Shown piece after piece: positions 10,071 to 19,698 of a stretch of DNA of 62,022 bases (positions within the stretch are counted from its first letter, which is position 1; each line of letters starts with the position of its first letter). The stretch comes from DATFMH01 sp035267045 (GTDB lineage Bacteria > Bacteroidota > Rhodothermia > Balneolales > DATFMH01). The notes beneath the pieces are model-generated. The model did no database searches, had not been told where the DNA came from, and saw nothing but the letters and a program-made list of their open reading frames with translations. The DNA is taken from NCBI GenBank assembly GCA_035267045.1, contig DATFMH010000066.1, forward strand, positions 1 through 62,022, read 5' to 3'. The position numbers were made by a program, and so were the translations under genes.

Positions 10071-10994
10071 ATGATAAATATTTACAGAGAGGTTAAAGAA
10101 ACAGTAATTGAAACGGTTAATAACTGGATTGAGGATAATATACCGTTACATGGAGCCGCGCTGGCATTCTCGACGATATTTTCCCTGGCGCCGCTTCTTA
10201 TTTTAATAGTTGCCATTTCCGGTTTCATTTTTTCAAGAGAGGCTTCAGCCAGCCAATTATCCTTTTATCTCAGAGACACACTTGGTCCGGACATTACTAA
10301 AAGTCTGATGCAACTGCTTAAAAATGTTCATCAAAGAAGCGGTGGTATTATACCGACTCTTATTGGTATCGGTATATTATTGTTTGGTGCAACAACTGTA
10401 ATAACACAGTTGAAAAACTCTTTAAATAAAGTCTGGAATGTAGCACCTAAACCCGGACAAACAGTTAAGGCTTACGTTTTTAATCGGCTGCTCGCACTTC
10501 TGACTATCCTCATTTTGGCACTCTTACTTACATTATCATTACTAGTGGAAGCTGTACTATCCTTTCTTCAACCAACATTAAATACAATTCTGCCCCTGGG
10601 GGTACACTTCTGGAATACACTTAACGAGATTATTTCAAAAGCAATTACCTTCCTGTTGTTCGTATCTATATTCAAACTGCTTCCTGATGTTAAAATTCGT
10701 TGGAGAGTAGTATTTATCGGTGCTTTGGTAACAACTTTACTTTTTGAATTAGGCACGTATATAATCGGTATCTATTTATCGATGGGACATCTTACCACAA
10801 CTTATGGTGCCGCCGGTTCTTTTGTAGTATTTCTTGTTTGGGTTTACTACAACTCACTGATCGTTTACCTCGGAGCTGAGTTTACCCACGTTTATATGCA
10901 GCGATATGAGCCTTCCTTTGAGATTCACGAGCATGTACGCTTAACTAATCATCCTGACGAAGAAGCCGATATTGACCAGGATGCCCTATCCTGA
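10071..10994 (+). CDS. YihY/BrkB (UPF0761) family inner-membrane protein
   Basis: This 307-residue polytopic membrane protein shows the family signatures LHGAALAFSTIFSLAPLLILIVAISG near residues 26-51, TQLKNSLNKVWNV near 117-129, and LPDVKIRWRVVFIGALVTTLLFELG and YGAAGSFVVFLVWVYYNSLIVYLGAEFTHVY toward the C-terminus. About six membrane helices are expected, with an acidic cytoplasmic tail (DEEADIDQD). Earlier names 'ribonuclease BN' and 'virulence factor BrkB' do not establish its function, which remains unknown. It is probably co-transcribed with the PLP enzyme upstream. Confidence 0.88.
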   Translation: MINIYREVKETVIETVNNWIEDNIPLHGAALAFSTIFSLAPLLILIVAISGFIFSREASASQLSFYLRDTLGPDITKSLMQLLKNVHQRSGGIIPTLIGIGILLFGATTVITQLKNSLNKVWNVAPKPGQTVKAYVFNRLLALLTILILALLLTLSLLVEAVLSFLQPTLNTILPLGVHFWNTLNEIISKAITFLLFVSIFKLLPDVKIRWRVVFIGALVTTLLFELGTYIIGIYLSMGHLTTTYGAAGSFVVFLVWVYYNSLIVYLGAEFTHVYMQRYEPSFEIHEHVRLTNHPDEEADIDQDALS

Positions 10995-11245
10995 AATTTA
11001 CAACCGTAATAGTTTCATACAGTAATGAACGTATTAACGGAAGAATCATCTCTACTTATGTAATCCTTCTTTCCATCTTCTCAGGATAATTGATATAAAA
11101 TCAATTACATCTATTTGGTACATAAACATTTTAGAAATACTTTTTTAAAAAATCTTGTAAAAGATATAATTTTTTCTATGACACACCGTTATAAATAACA
11201 AATAAAACATTATTAGTAATTAACATTCTTAAAACAAGACAGTAT
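10995..11245. other. AT-rich gene-free interval upstream of a small-RNA candidate
   Basis: These bases lie after the YihY/BrkB gene and before the TAATTTTG element at 11246. I see no coding potential and no clear terminator hairpin directly after the stop codon. Confidence 0.4.
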
Positions 11246-11253
11246 TAATTTTG
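11246..11253 (+). promoter_or_regulatory. Bacteroidota-type -7 element (TAATTTTG)
   Basis: TAATTTTG fits the Bacteroidota -7 consensus TAnnTTTG. A good TTG box about 20 bases upstream is not evident. It is oriented toward the hairpin-terminated segment that ends at about 11382, with no protein gene between. Confidence 0.4.
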
Positions 11254-11259
11254 TATGGA

Positions 11260-11385
11260 AATATTCATCCGAAAACAGAAGAGACATCGAGCACATTTCG
11301 TTGACTGCTCATAAGTTAACGAATACCCCTCATAAATCCTCCACAAAGGGTACATCGGTGAACGATGTGCCCTTTTCTTTTTGAT
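11260..11385 (+). ncRNA. Candidate small noncoding RNA
   Basis: No open reading frame is visible in this segment, yet it has a -7 promoter element just upstream (11246-11253) and a strong intrinsic terminator at its end. A small hairpin, GAGCA/TGCTC (11289-11293 with 11306-11310), lies near the 5' side. A TCCTCC run (11337-11342) stands just before the terminator and is complementary to a GGAGGA ribosome-binding site. ACATCG at 11284-11289 could also pair with the terminator's 3' arm, giving an alternative fold. A long 3' untranslated region of the YihY/BrkB transcript is the alternative reading. Class and target are unknown. Confidence 0.4.
11348..11382 (+). terminator. Strong intrinsic terminator
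   Basis: A ten-pair stem, GGGTACATCG/CGATGTGCCC with one T-G wobble (11348-11357 with 11363-11372) and a five-base loop, is followed by TTTTCTTTTT. The T-run is on the plus strand only, so it ends a plus-strand transcript and not the FNR gene that converges from the other side. Confidence 0.8.
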
Positions 11386-11535
11386 AATAACTTTAGTAAA
11401 AATGGAAAATTCACACAGAGAATGTAGTAATAAGGTGACTGTTAGTGATTAATAATTTATCACTGTACATTCATAGTACTCCACTTGGTTATTCACCATA
11501 CAAAACTTCAAAAGCGGTTAATCTTCTGCAGTCAT

Positions 11536-12480
11536 TTAATAAACTTCAACGAAAACCCTGTCTGTTGGTTTTATACCGGATTTGATGTCGTCGGATGTCC
11601 ATTCAAATACATCCTTGGCTTTTAACTCTTCGGAAATGTCACAATAGCCATCCAAACCGGACTGAGCCATCATTTGATATATTCCTGTTTCCATGCCTTT
11701 CAAGCCACATATATACATCAGGGTATTATCCTGTTCCAGTATGGGTTGCATCAGATCTGCTTTATCCATGATCTGGTATTGTACATAATATTTTGTCCCA
11801 TCAGCTCTTGGATCTTCCCGCGAAACAGAAGTTAAATAATGAAAATTTCGCTTTTCTTTAGCAAGGGGCTGGAAATATTCAGCATATAACAAGTCAGTTC
11901 GATAAGGACAACCAAAAATTAAAACGATTTCCGACTTCACGCCTTTTTTCATCAAATCCATGATCATACCCCGATAAGGTGCAATACCTGTTCCTGTGGC
12001 AAAAAACACATAATTATAATCGTCAGGATTGGTTGGTAACAAAAATCTTTTCCCACTCGGACCCGTCATCTTAACAGTATCACCAACTCTCAAATTGCAT
12101 AGATAATTCGAACACACACCCAAAAACAGGTCATTATTCTCCGGATTCTCTTCAATGACTCTTTTAACTATGGTCGACACAAGTTTTCCGTCTCCCTCTT
12201 CTCCATCAGTTGGAGAACTCACGGAATACAAGCGAAGTTTGTGTGGCTTTCCGTTTTCACGTGTACCCGGGGGTATAATACCGATACTCTGGCCAACCAT
12301 AACATTCCCCTCCAACATAGTACCCGAGACATCAAATGTGATATGCCTGATGAAATTCGGACTACGCCCAATAGTTGCGATACGATTTTCAACTACAGGT
12401 ACTTCAACCGGATCATTGGGTTTATACAAATTCATTTTTACATCCGGCAGATTTATTTCAGAGCTGACGCTATTAATCAT
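11536..12480 (-). CDS. Ferredoxin-NADP(+) reductase-like flavoprotein
   Basis: This is a plant-type ferredoxin-NADP reductase-like protein of 314 residues. The FAD-binding beta-barrel carries RLYSVSSP near residues 83-90 and a GVCSNYLCNLRVGDTVKMTGPSG segment. The NADP-binding domain shows FFATGTGIAPYRGM and a C-terminus ending in the aromatic residue tyrosine (FVEVY), as in plant-type enzymes where that residue stacks on FAD. Its partner could be ferredoxin or flavodoxin; an electron-donor role for an oxygenase (such as the beta-hydroxylase across the divergent gap) is possible but unproven. The start lacks a clear ribosome-binding site; a later ATG at 12435 is an alternative. Confidence 0.85.
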   Translation of the reverse strand: MINSVSSEINLPDVKMNLYKPNDPVEVPVVENRIATIGRSPNFIRHITFDVSGTMLEGNVMVGQSIGIIPPGTRENGKPHKLRLYSVSSPTDGEEGDGKLVSTIVKRVIEENPENNDLFLGVCSNYLCNLRVGDTVKMTGPSGKRFLLPTNPDDYNYVFFATGTGIAPYRGMIMDLMKKGVKSEIVLIFGCPYRTDLLYAEYFQPLAKEKRNFHYLTSVSREDPRADGTKYYVQYQIMDKADLMQPILEQDNTLMYICGLKGMETGIYQMMAQSGLDGYCDISEELKAKDVFEWTSDDIKSGIKPTDRVFVEVY

Positions 12481-13095
12481 GAAATTCTGTTATTGGTGAA
12501 TTATTCCAGTTTGGCTTTACTACTTTTAACACAAATCCTGAAGACAAGATTAAAAATCATAATACCAATTTTAAGAAAGGTGTTCGCCAAATGATTATCA
12601 ACTAATTACTACAAATTTTATAAAGAATCCCGGAATACGACCCGGCCTTCCTTACCTATTTAGTGTTAACAGCAAGGTCTAACATTCATCATGGTAGAAA
12701 TATGTTTTTATTTTATTGATAATTATTTATTTGAATAATATCTACTGATAAATTTTAGCCTATCCTTATTTTATAATAGATATAACACATTAGATTATAC
12801 ATAATCCAATTTATTATTAACAAGAAACATCTGGGGCTCTTTTGGCGTTAATGGATAACCGAGGTTTAAACACAAGTGATAGTGAATATTGTGTTCGATT
12901 TACGTATTCATAAAGTTTATATAGAATTGAGTTTATATTAAATTATTCTCTATTAACCAATAGTTATAGCAAGTATTTAATAACATACACTTAAGAAGAT
13001 CCATATCACCGGAGAGTAGCCCTGCCTATCTTAATTTATATGAGTCAAGGGTCGTTATCCGTACCTATAATTGTAATGTATAGAGGAATATTCAA
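12481..13095. other. AT-rich divergent intergenic region
   Basis: About 615 bases lie between the divergent FNR-like and beta-hydroxylase genes. The DNA is very AT-rich, has no open reading frame of note and shows no tRNA-like or long hairpin structure. Promoters for both genes are expected here, but I cannot assign one with confidence. Confidence 0.4.
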
Positions 13096-13842
13096 ATGGA
13101 TAACAAGTTATTATCAATTGGTTTTCATTTATTGCAAAAATTCGAAAAATTAGTTGCCAAATATTCCATTTTTGGTGATAAAACCTTTTTTGATACCACA
13201 GATTTTCCCTGGGTTAAAGATTTAGAGGATAATTGGCGGGATATCCGAAAAGAATTGGACCAGGTTCTGAAATACCGAAAGGATATACCCAATTTCCAGG
13301 ATATTTCCAGGGATCAGAAATCCATAACCAAAGATGACAAATGGAAAACATTCTTTTTATACGGTTATGGTTTCAAATCAAAACCAAACTGTGAGTTGTG
13401 TCCACGATCAGCAGAGTTGATGGAACGTATACCAGGCATGAAAACAGCAATGTTCTCCATTTTAGATGGTCACAAACATATCCCTCCACACCGTGGACCC
13501 TATAAAGGTGTCTTGAGATTTCATATGGGGCTCATAGTTCCAACCCCAAATACTGATTGTCGCATCAGAGTCGGCGATGATTATCAATCCTGGCATGAAG
13601 GCAAAGGGATGGTGTTTGATGATACTTTCAACCATGAGGTTTGGAATGATTCCGATCAACAAAGAGTTGTACTTTTCGTAGATTTTATCAGGCCATTACG
13701 ATTCCCGGTAAATATCCTGAATAAATTTATCATATTCCTTATTGGAATTTCTCCATTCGTCCAGGAGGGGAAAAAGAACCAAACCAAATGGGATGAAAAA
13801 CTCGAAAAAGCGATCAACAAAGCTGAAAAACAACTGGCTTGA
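13096..13842 (+). CDS. Aspartyl/asparaginyl beta-hydroxylase family dioxygenase
   Basis: This 248-residue protein of the Asp/Asn beta-hydroxylase family (PF05118) is a 2-oxoglutarate- and Fe(II)-dependent dioxygenase. The core has GHKHIPPHRGPYKGVLRFHMGLIVP (residues about 123-147, first metal/substrate histidines) and WHEGKGMVFDDTFNHEVWNDSDQQRVVLFVDFIRP (about 174-207, second metal histidine and 2-oxoglutarate arginine). Related bacterial enzymes include LpxO, which hydroxylates lipid A acyl chains, and protein hydroxylases. The C-terminal hydrophobic stretch (FIIFLIGISPFV) suggests membrane association, which would suit a lipid substrate. AGAGGAA precedes the ATG. Confidence 0.88.
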   Translation: MDNKLLSIGFHLLQKFEKLVAKYSIFGDKTFFDTTDFPWVKDLEDNWRDIRKELDQVLKYRKDIPNFQDISRDQKSITKDDKWKTFFLYGYGFKSKPNCELCPRSAELMERIPGMKTAMFSILDGHKHIPPHRGPYKGVLRFHMGLIVPTPNTDCRIRVGDDYQSWHEGKGMVFDDTFNHEVWNDSDQQRVVLFVDFIRPLRFPVNILNKFIIFLIGISPFVQEGKKNQTKWDEKLEKAINKAEKQLA

Positions 13843-13943
13843 ACAGTAAACACCGGACAAAGGTGCCAGCCATATGAGTTAGTATGAATGATTAAAGCTA
13901 ACTGGCAATAGTATTTCGATATTTACCATTCATTATTCGAATT

Positions 13944-15275
13944 TTAATACACTTTCCTGAAAACAAGTTTTTCTGCTTCTGGCATTGTATAAGCTACCCA
14001 TACACCAGCCGTTTCAAGTACTACAAAAATAGCTAACAACATTTTAACCCCATATATATCTGCTATTACTCCCAATACCATAGACATTATTAAAATAATA
14101 CCAATAATAGTATTGCTCAGTGCCACATACAAAGGACGTTCTTTTTCCGGAGCACCATCCACCAGGTATGTTTTACGGCCAAGCCTGATTCCTGATTGGG
14201 CCAATCCGATTAGCATGAAAAGAATAGCATACACATAAACATTTTGAATCATATCAGTAGAAAAACTTACAACTAAAGTCACTAAACTTACCAGAGCTGC
14301 AAAAATTCCTGCCGACATCATAACCCTACGGCTCGATTTATCAGCGAATTTCCCCCAAAATGGACTGCTTATGATTTTAGATATTGCAACGGCAATAATA
14401 AATATGCCCAAATTACCCATCACATCACCTACTTGCTGCCTGGCATAAATAGCGAAAAACGGGATGGATAATTTCACACTCAGTAAAAGTGAACGTGCTG
14501 CAATAAATTTTGCAAAACCTCTGTTATCTCTCAGTAATGAAATACCTGCTTTAGCTTCCTGAAGGGCACTGCGTCCACCACCGGTTGCACCGTTCGTTTC
14601 ATCAATAGCCATAAAGAATAGAGTACCCATCAACCATAACAAAGCCGCGGTACCAATTAATATCAGATAGAGGTTGATAGAATTTGTCCCGCTAACATAA
14701 AAACGTATCAGTACACCGGCTGCCAGGGAGAGAATACCACCAATCGTAGCTCGTACAGCAAGTAATCTACCTCTCCTTCCTTTGGGAATCGTCTTAGCTA
14801 ATACATCCTTGAAGGCCACAGATCCAACACCACTGGCGACACTGAAGATGACCAATAGTAATACTACCAACCATCCTGTGGTTTTTGGCGGAAGTAAAAA
14901 CCCACTAAGCAACATAAGAAATAACATCAATGCTTGTGTTGTACCTGCCGCCACCCAAAACCACTTACGTTTTTTATATTGCCGGATATATCCTGCAATG
15001 GCCAATTGAGGAAGCATGGAACCGCCACGACGTATAGGAACCAATAATCCTGTTAAAAATGCCGGAGCTCCTAATGCCGACAAAAACCATGGTAGAACCA
15101 GTTCGGGACTGACTATCTGCTCAGCAATTTTGGTAGCACTTCCGTTTAAAGCATTTAACAAAAAATTTCTCGGAACTTCTTTGCAAGCTTCGTCCGGAAT
15201 GGCTTCACAAATTCTGCCATCCTCCTCTTCTGTGATAAAATCATAAATCTGTTCAGTAAAATCTTTATTAGCCAT
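13944..15275 (-). CDS. Major facilitator superfamily transporter, substrate unknown
   Basis: This 443-residue protein has about twelve hydrophobic segments and MFS-type loop motifs (GKFADKSSRRVMM; PKGRRGRLLAVRATIGG). Its soluble N-terminal extension of about 55 residues, with acidic and Cys-containing stretches (EEEDGRICEAIPDEACKEV), is unusual for MFS carriers. I start it at the ATG at 15275; an in-frame TTG seven codons earlier has no better support. It overlaps no neighbour and lies divergent to the acetolactate-synthase-like gene. No substrate can be read from the sequence. Confidence 0.8.
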   Translation of the reverse strand: MANKDFTEQIYDFITEEEDGRICEAIPDEACKEVPRNFLLNALNGSATKIAEQIVSPELVLPWFLSALGAPAFLTGLLVPIRRGGSMLPQLAIAGYIRQYKKRKWFWVAAGTTQALMLFLMLLSGFLLPPKTTGWLVVLLLVIFSVASGVGSVAFKDVLAKTIPKGRRGRLLAVRATIGGILSLAAGVLIRFYVSGTNSINLYLILIGTAALLWLMGTLFFMAIDETNGATGGGRSALQEAKAGISLLRDNRGFAKFIAARSLLLSVKLSIPFFAIYARQQVGDVMGNLGIFIIAVAISKIISSPFWGKFADKSSRRVMMSAGIFAALVSLVTLVVSFSTDMIQNVYVYAILFMLIGLAQSGIRLGRKTYLVDGAPEKERPLYVALSNTIIGIILIMSMVLGVIADIYGVKMLLAIFVVLETAGVWVAYTMPEAEKLVFRKVY

Positions 15276-15481
15276 AGTGTTTTTTTGATATACCAATTCA
15301 GACTATTGAACAGGACATAAATAATAATCGTTTTATAGGCTTTTTGAACCAATAAACAATTAAACAGTGATCCAAAACAGATATACCAGAATGTTTTGGA
15401 CACTAATGAATGGTAGAAAGCAGTTTACATGTTATAGCAAGCAAGTTTAGTAAACGAAATTATTCACTAAAAAAAATTTTG

Positions 15482-17125
15482 ATGAAGGCATCAGATTTAT
15501 TAGTAAAAGCACTGGAAAATGAAGGGGTTCAATATGTGTTCGCACTTCCCGGTGAGGAAAATCTTGATATCCTCGATTCCCTTAGCAGATCAGATATCGA
15601 ATTGGTTATCACCAGACATGAACAGGCCGCCGGATTCATGGCTGCAACCTATGGGAGGTTAATGGAAAAAACCGGCGTTTGTATGTCAACACTTGGACCG
15701 GGAGCCACAAACCTTGTTACAGCTGCTGCATATGCCCAATTGGGAGGTTATCCTGTTTTAATGCTGACCGGACAGAAACCTATCAAAAAACATAAACAAG
15801 GTAAATTCCAGGTTTTAAATGTTGTCGAAATGATGAGTCCGCTTGTTAAATACAGTGAACAGATAAAACATGGCTCGCTAATACCGGCAACCATCCGGCA
15901 GGCCTTTCGGGACACTGAAGCAGAACGGCCGGGAGCCGTGCACCTGGAAATACCGGAAGATATTGCAAAAGAAGATGCCGAGCCTCAAAGTTATCCCGTT
16001 GATACCCTCAGTAACACTATTGCTGACCGGGAGTCTATTGATGAAGCCGTTGATTTAATTCATAAAGCAAAAAATCCGCTCATTTTGATAGGTGCCGGAG
16101 CGAATCGAATGAATATTTATGACCATCTTACACATTTGATTGATCAAACCGGTATCCCCTTTTTTACAACCCAAATGGGTAAAGGTGTTGTTGATGAACG
16201 TCATGCACTGTGGATGGGAACAGCAGCGATATCCGAACACGATTATGTTCATGCAGCTATCAAAAAAGCCGATCTGATTATCAACTTCGGACACGATATT
16301 GTAGAGAAACCACCTTTCTTCATGCATCAGGGAGACAGCCTTAAAGTCATTCATATACATCACTTGCCGGCTAATATAGATGAAGTTTATTTCCCCCAAT
16401 GTGAGATAATAGGTGACATAGCTTACACTGTTGATCAGTTAACCAAGAAGATAACCTCGCAAGATCATTGGGATTTTAAAGATTACGCGCATATACGGCA
16501 GGAATTCGAAAAACATTTAGCCAAACACGCCAATGACAAACACTATCCTATCAGGCCACAAAGACTGGTTTCTGATATACGAAAAGCATTACCATATGAC
16601 GGCATCCTGGCATTGGATAATGGTATGTATAAGATCTGGGTGGCACGTAATTTCAAGGCATATCATCCGGCTACCTTACTGTTAGATAATGCATTAGCTT
16701 CCATGGGGGCGGGACTCCCATCTGCAATTGCAGCCGCTCTTGTACATCCCGAAAGAAAAGTAATAGCAATGTGCGGAGACGGGGGATTTATGATGAACTC
16801 ACAAGAACTTGAGACTGCGATCCGCCTGGGTATAAATTTGGTTGTATTAGTCTTGCGGGATAATGCTTATGGCATGATCAAATGGAAACAGCAAACGGAA
16901 GAGTTTACTGATTTCGGCCTCGATTTTGGAAATCCGGACTTTGTCTCATACGCTAATAGTTTCAACGCCCGGGGCCATAGAATTGAACAAACCGAAGATT
17001 TCAGAAATACATTGGAACAATGCCTTGAAACCGAAGGAGTAGATGTTATTGACATACCTGTCGATTACTCGGAAAATGTTGAATTCTTTAAAAAAGATAT
17101 TGAAGAATTAACCAGCAGTTTATAA
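15482..17125 (+). CDS. Acetolactate synthase large-subunit-like TPP enzyme
   Basis: This 547-residue thiamine-diphosphate enzyme resembles acetolactate synthase. The N-terminal domain has the conserved glutamate region FALPGEENLDILDSL and TRHEQAAGFMAATYGR; STLGPGATNLVTAAAYA follows. The C-terminal TPP motif runs from MCGDGGFMMNSQELETA to VLRDNAYGMIKW. The start at 15482 fits the family (MKASDLLVKALENEGVQYVF). Upstream in-frame codons add 24 residues with no support. No small regulatory subunit gene (ilvN) follows, and a terminator comes at once, which suggests a stand-alone catabolic type (AlsS) or a related 2-oxo-acid enzyme. Exact substrate is not certain. Confidence 0.87.
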   Translation: MKASDLLVKALENEGVQYVFALPGEENLDILDSLSRSDIELVITRHEQAAGFMAATYGRLMEKTGVCMSTLGPGATNLVTAAAYAQLGGYPVLMLTGQKPIKKHKQGKFQVLNVVEMMSPLVKYSEQIKHGSLIPATIRQAFRDTEAERPGAVHLEIPEDIAKEDAEPQSYPVDTLSNTIADRESIDEAVDLIHKAKNPLILIGAGANRMNIYDHLTHLIDQTGIPFFTTQMGKGVVDERHALWMGTAAISEHDYVHAAIKKADLIINFGHDIVEKPPFFMHQGDSLKVIHIHHLPANIDEVYFPQCEIIGDIAYTVDQLTKKITSQDHWDFKDYAHIRQEFEKHLAKHANDKHYPIRPQRLVSDIRKALPYDGILALDNGMYKIWVARNFKAYHPATLLLDNALASMGAGLPSAIAAALVHPERKVIAMCGDGGFMMNSQELETAIRLGINLVVLVLRDNAYGMIKWKQQTEEFTDFGLDFGNPDFVSYANSFNARGHRIEQTEDFRNTLEQCLETEGVDVIDIPVDYSENVEFFKKDIEELTSSL

Positions 17126-17131
17126 AATAAT

Positions 17132-17156
17132 CAGGGTACGATGTTATCGTACCCTG
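17132..17156. terminator. Stem-loop between convergent genes
   Basis: A perfect 11-bp stem with a 3-base loop (CAGGGTACGAT / ATCGTACCCTG) sits in the 40 bases between two converging stop codons, so it can serve both strands. T-richness is better on the minus-strand side. Confidence 0.75.
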
Positions 17157-17165
17157 TACATTTTC

Positions 17166-19472
17166 TCATTTATTAACTAACAACATTATTGTTTTTGTTC
17201 CTTTGAAAGCAGACAGGTGTAATACTTCCATATGCTTTTTAGCATTAAATGTGAGAGGTAAATTATATCCCATATTGCGCATTTTCTGATACATAAAATG
17301 AACTTCAACCGGCCGCTTTTTATCATTAGTTATTGTTAATGTATACTCACTTCCATGCTTTTCATAATTTGCGGCAATACCATTTGGGTTAATGATATGA
17401 CCGTTATCCCCAGGCCAAATTTGCAGGATTCTTTTAGGTTCATCACTGATACTGATAATGTCTTTTTTCATTTCCGAATTACGTGGTACCAACGTTTGAA
17501 TATTCTCCGGAAGCATCGGTATGATCGAGCCATATCGAACAAATAAGGGAATTTGTGAAAGAGGTACATGGTCCTCAATATTAACCGGCCCATGAACAAC
17601 GTTTCCTGTCCAATAATTTACCCACTTGCCTTTTGGAATATAAACGGATCGCCAGGTTCCGCTTCTGTACATCGGAGCTACCAGTAAATCAGGACCGAAC
17701 ATATACTGATAACGATGTCGACCGGCTTCAGGATCGTTTTGAAAAGCCAGTCCCATTGCCCGAATAACGGGCATCCCGTTCTGTTGTGCAGTTAATGCGG
17801 CATTATAGATATAAGGAAGTAAATCGGTATGCAACATAGCATATCTTCTGAAGATAGACAGAACTTGCCGACCGAAATTCCAGGGCCCCAAATTGGAAGT
17901 CATATGTACCTGCATGAAAGGTGATAATGCACCGAATTGTGTCCACCTTACGAATAATTCCCGGGAAGGTTTTTTACTGTTCAAATAACCGGAAATGTCT
18001 GATCCCCAAAATGGGATACCGGACAATCCTGCATTTTGTCCAGCTACAATAACGGTGGGCAATCCATCAGAAAAGGAAAAATTACTGCTGTTATCACCGG
18101 CCCAAAGAAATGGAAAACGTTGTGCTCCCGTAAAACCGGATCGATTTAGTAAAACCCCATCGCCGTCAAATACACTATCGATATACATCTGTACTGCTTT
18201 ATGATATAAAGCCGCATACTCATTGGGCATGTGCCATGGCTCCGTATGGTTATAATAGTCTGCATTCGGTATATAATTGCCTTCGCCATCATCAAGTTTA
18301 AATGCCCGAACCCCGTCAAGTTTCCGGGTTTTACCAATTTGGCCGAGCCACCATTTCACCGCTTTAGGATTGGTAAAATCAATAACTCCACCAGTCCCCT
18401 TCCACCAGTTAACCTTCAATATTTTCCCGGTAGAATCATGAATGAGATACCCGTTTTGAGCCGCTTCTCTATAATTACCTGAAACAGAATCAACTCCATG
18501 CATATCGATATTATCCCGTGAATTGATCATTGGAGTAAACCACAAAGCACTATAAAATCCGTTTGCTTTTATCGTTTTAAATAACTGTTCCGGTTGACTG
18601 AACTGTTGTTTATTAATTTCGAAATTATTGTATCCGGTTTCCCAGGGACTATCAAAAACAATTACTGAAGCCGGGATATTATATTTTCTGAGTTTATGTA
18701 CATCCTCCAACACTGAATCCCTGTTTTGAAAGACGTCGCGGCTCTTCCAAAAACCAAAAGCCCATTTGGGCGGAATATGAGGTTTACCTGTTAAACGGAC
18801 ATATTCTTTCAAGATATTTTTCAATTTTGGTCCACCAATAAACACAATTCTTATTTTCGAGTCATTATAAGTAATGTCTATGCGATTGCGGTCTGTCCCA
18901 CCAATATCAAATTTCCCTCGTGAAGTATTATCTACCCATAAACCATATCCCTGACTGCTCATTAGAAATGGGATTGTGGCATATGAACCCACTCCTTTTT
19001 CCAATACATGGTCATCATTAGCAACAGGTAATATATATCCACGCTGATTTACACTATTAAACCGTTCACCACTTCCATAAAATGCAGAACCCGTCGGGTC
19101 GATTATACGCATTGTCATTTTATGTCTTTTATGATCCAATGCATCCCACGTTATACTGACTGATCGTTTACCAGAAGGACTCAAGACAACGCGAAGTTTT
19201 TTATTCTGTAGGACCCTCTTAGCATCGGAATTAATTACACTAAAACCTTTTTGAACCTTTCCATTTAACAAAAATTCAAGATGTTTGACTTGAATGGCAT
19301 TTATTTGATTTTCATTAGGAATGGTAAGTGATAATATGCCGGTTTGATTCTGATATCTAACCACTAAATGGGGAGTTTTTACTTCTTCAGTTTGAGATTT
19401 CTTCAAAATACCGGCATTCGCATAAACCGCCATTAGTAGGACGGAAATAAATGTCATAATGTATCGGTTCAT
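17166..19472 (-). CDS. GH31 family alpha-glycosidase, exported
   Basis: This 768-residue glycoside hydrolase family 31 enzyme has an N-terminal signal peptide (MNRYIMTFISVLLMAVYANA). The beta-sandwich domain contains FYGSGERFNSVNQRG. The barrel shows FGFWKSRDVF, the nucleophile region FKLDDGEGNY (Asp near 394, where alpha-xylosidases have KTDFGE), and the acid/base region PFWGSDISGY. The C-terminal beta-sandwich follows. Substrate may be an alpha-xyloside, alpha-glucoside or alpha-galactoside; KLDDGEG is not the classic alpha-glucosidase DMNE form. It likely acts in the periplasm. It is divergent to the GH28 gene with a palindrome between, so the two may share a regulator. GGAAAGAG precedes the ATG. 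Confidence 0.85.
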   Translation of the reverse strand: MNRYIMTFISVLLMAVYANAGILKKSQTEEVKTPHLVVRYQNQTGILSLTIPNENQINAIQVKHLEFLLNGKVQKGFSVINSDAKRVLQNKKLRVVLSPSGKRSVSITWDALDHKRHKMTMRIIDPTGSAFYGSGERFNSVNQRGYILPVANDDHVLEKGVGSYATIPFLMSSQGYGLWVDNTSRGKFDIGGTDRNRIDITYNDSKIRIVFIGGPKLKNILKEYVRLTGKPHIPPKWAFGFWKSRDVFQNRDSVLEDVHKLRKYNIPASVIVFDSPWETGYNNFEINKQQFSQPEQLFKTIKANGFYSALWFTPMINSRDNIDMHGVDSVSGNYREAAQNGYLIHDSTGKILKVNWWKGTGGVIDFTNPKAVKWWLGQIGKTRKLDGVRAFKLDDGEGNYIPNADYYNHTEPWHMPNEYAALYHKAVQMYIDSVFDGDGVLLNRSGFTGAQRFPFLWAGDNSSNFSFSDGLPTVIVAGQNAGLSGIPFWGSDISGYLNSKKPSRELFVRWTQFGALSPFMQVHMTSNLGPWNFGRQVLSIFRRYAMLHTDLLPYIYNAALTAQQNGMPVIRAMGLAFQNDPEAGRHRYQYMFGPDLLVAPMYRSGTWRSVYIPKGKWVNYWTGNVVHGPVNIEDHVPLSQIPLFVRYGSIIPMLPENIQTLVPRNSEMKKDIISISDEPKRILQIWPGDNGHIINPNGIAANYEKHGSEYTLTITNDKKRPVEVHFMYQKMRNMGYNLPLTFNAKKHMEVLHLSAFKGTKTIMLLVNK

Positions 19473-19698
19473 TTTACTCTTTCCAGTTAATCTATATTTG
19501 TGTACATGGTGATCACTAATGAAAATCTGCCTTCTCTAAGATGTTTACCTGATTTAATAAAGTAATATTATTATTTGAAGTTGCTAATCCATTGTTATAA
19601 GGAGTCATAATTTCATTAAAATTTTCTCTTTACGTTTGGTAAATTTCTTGATTCTATAAATACTCATTGAAAACCAATTGTTTATTAAGTACTATAGT

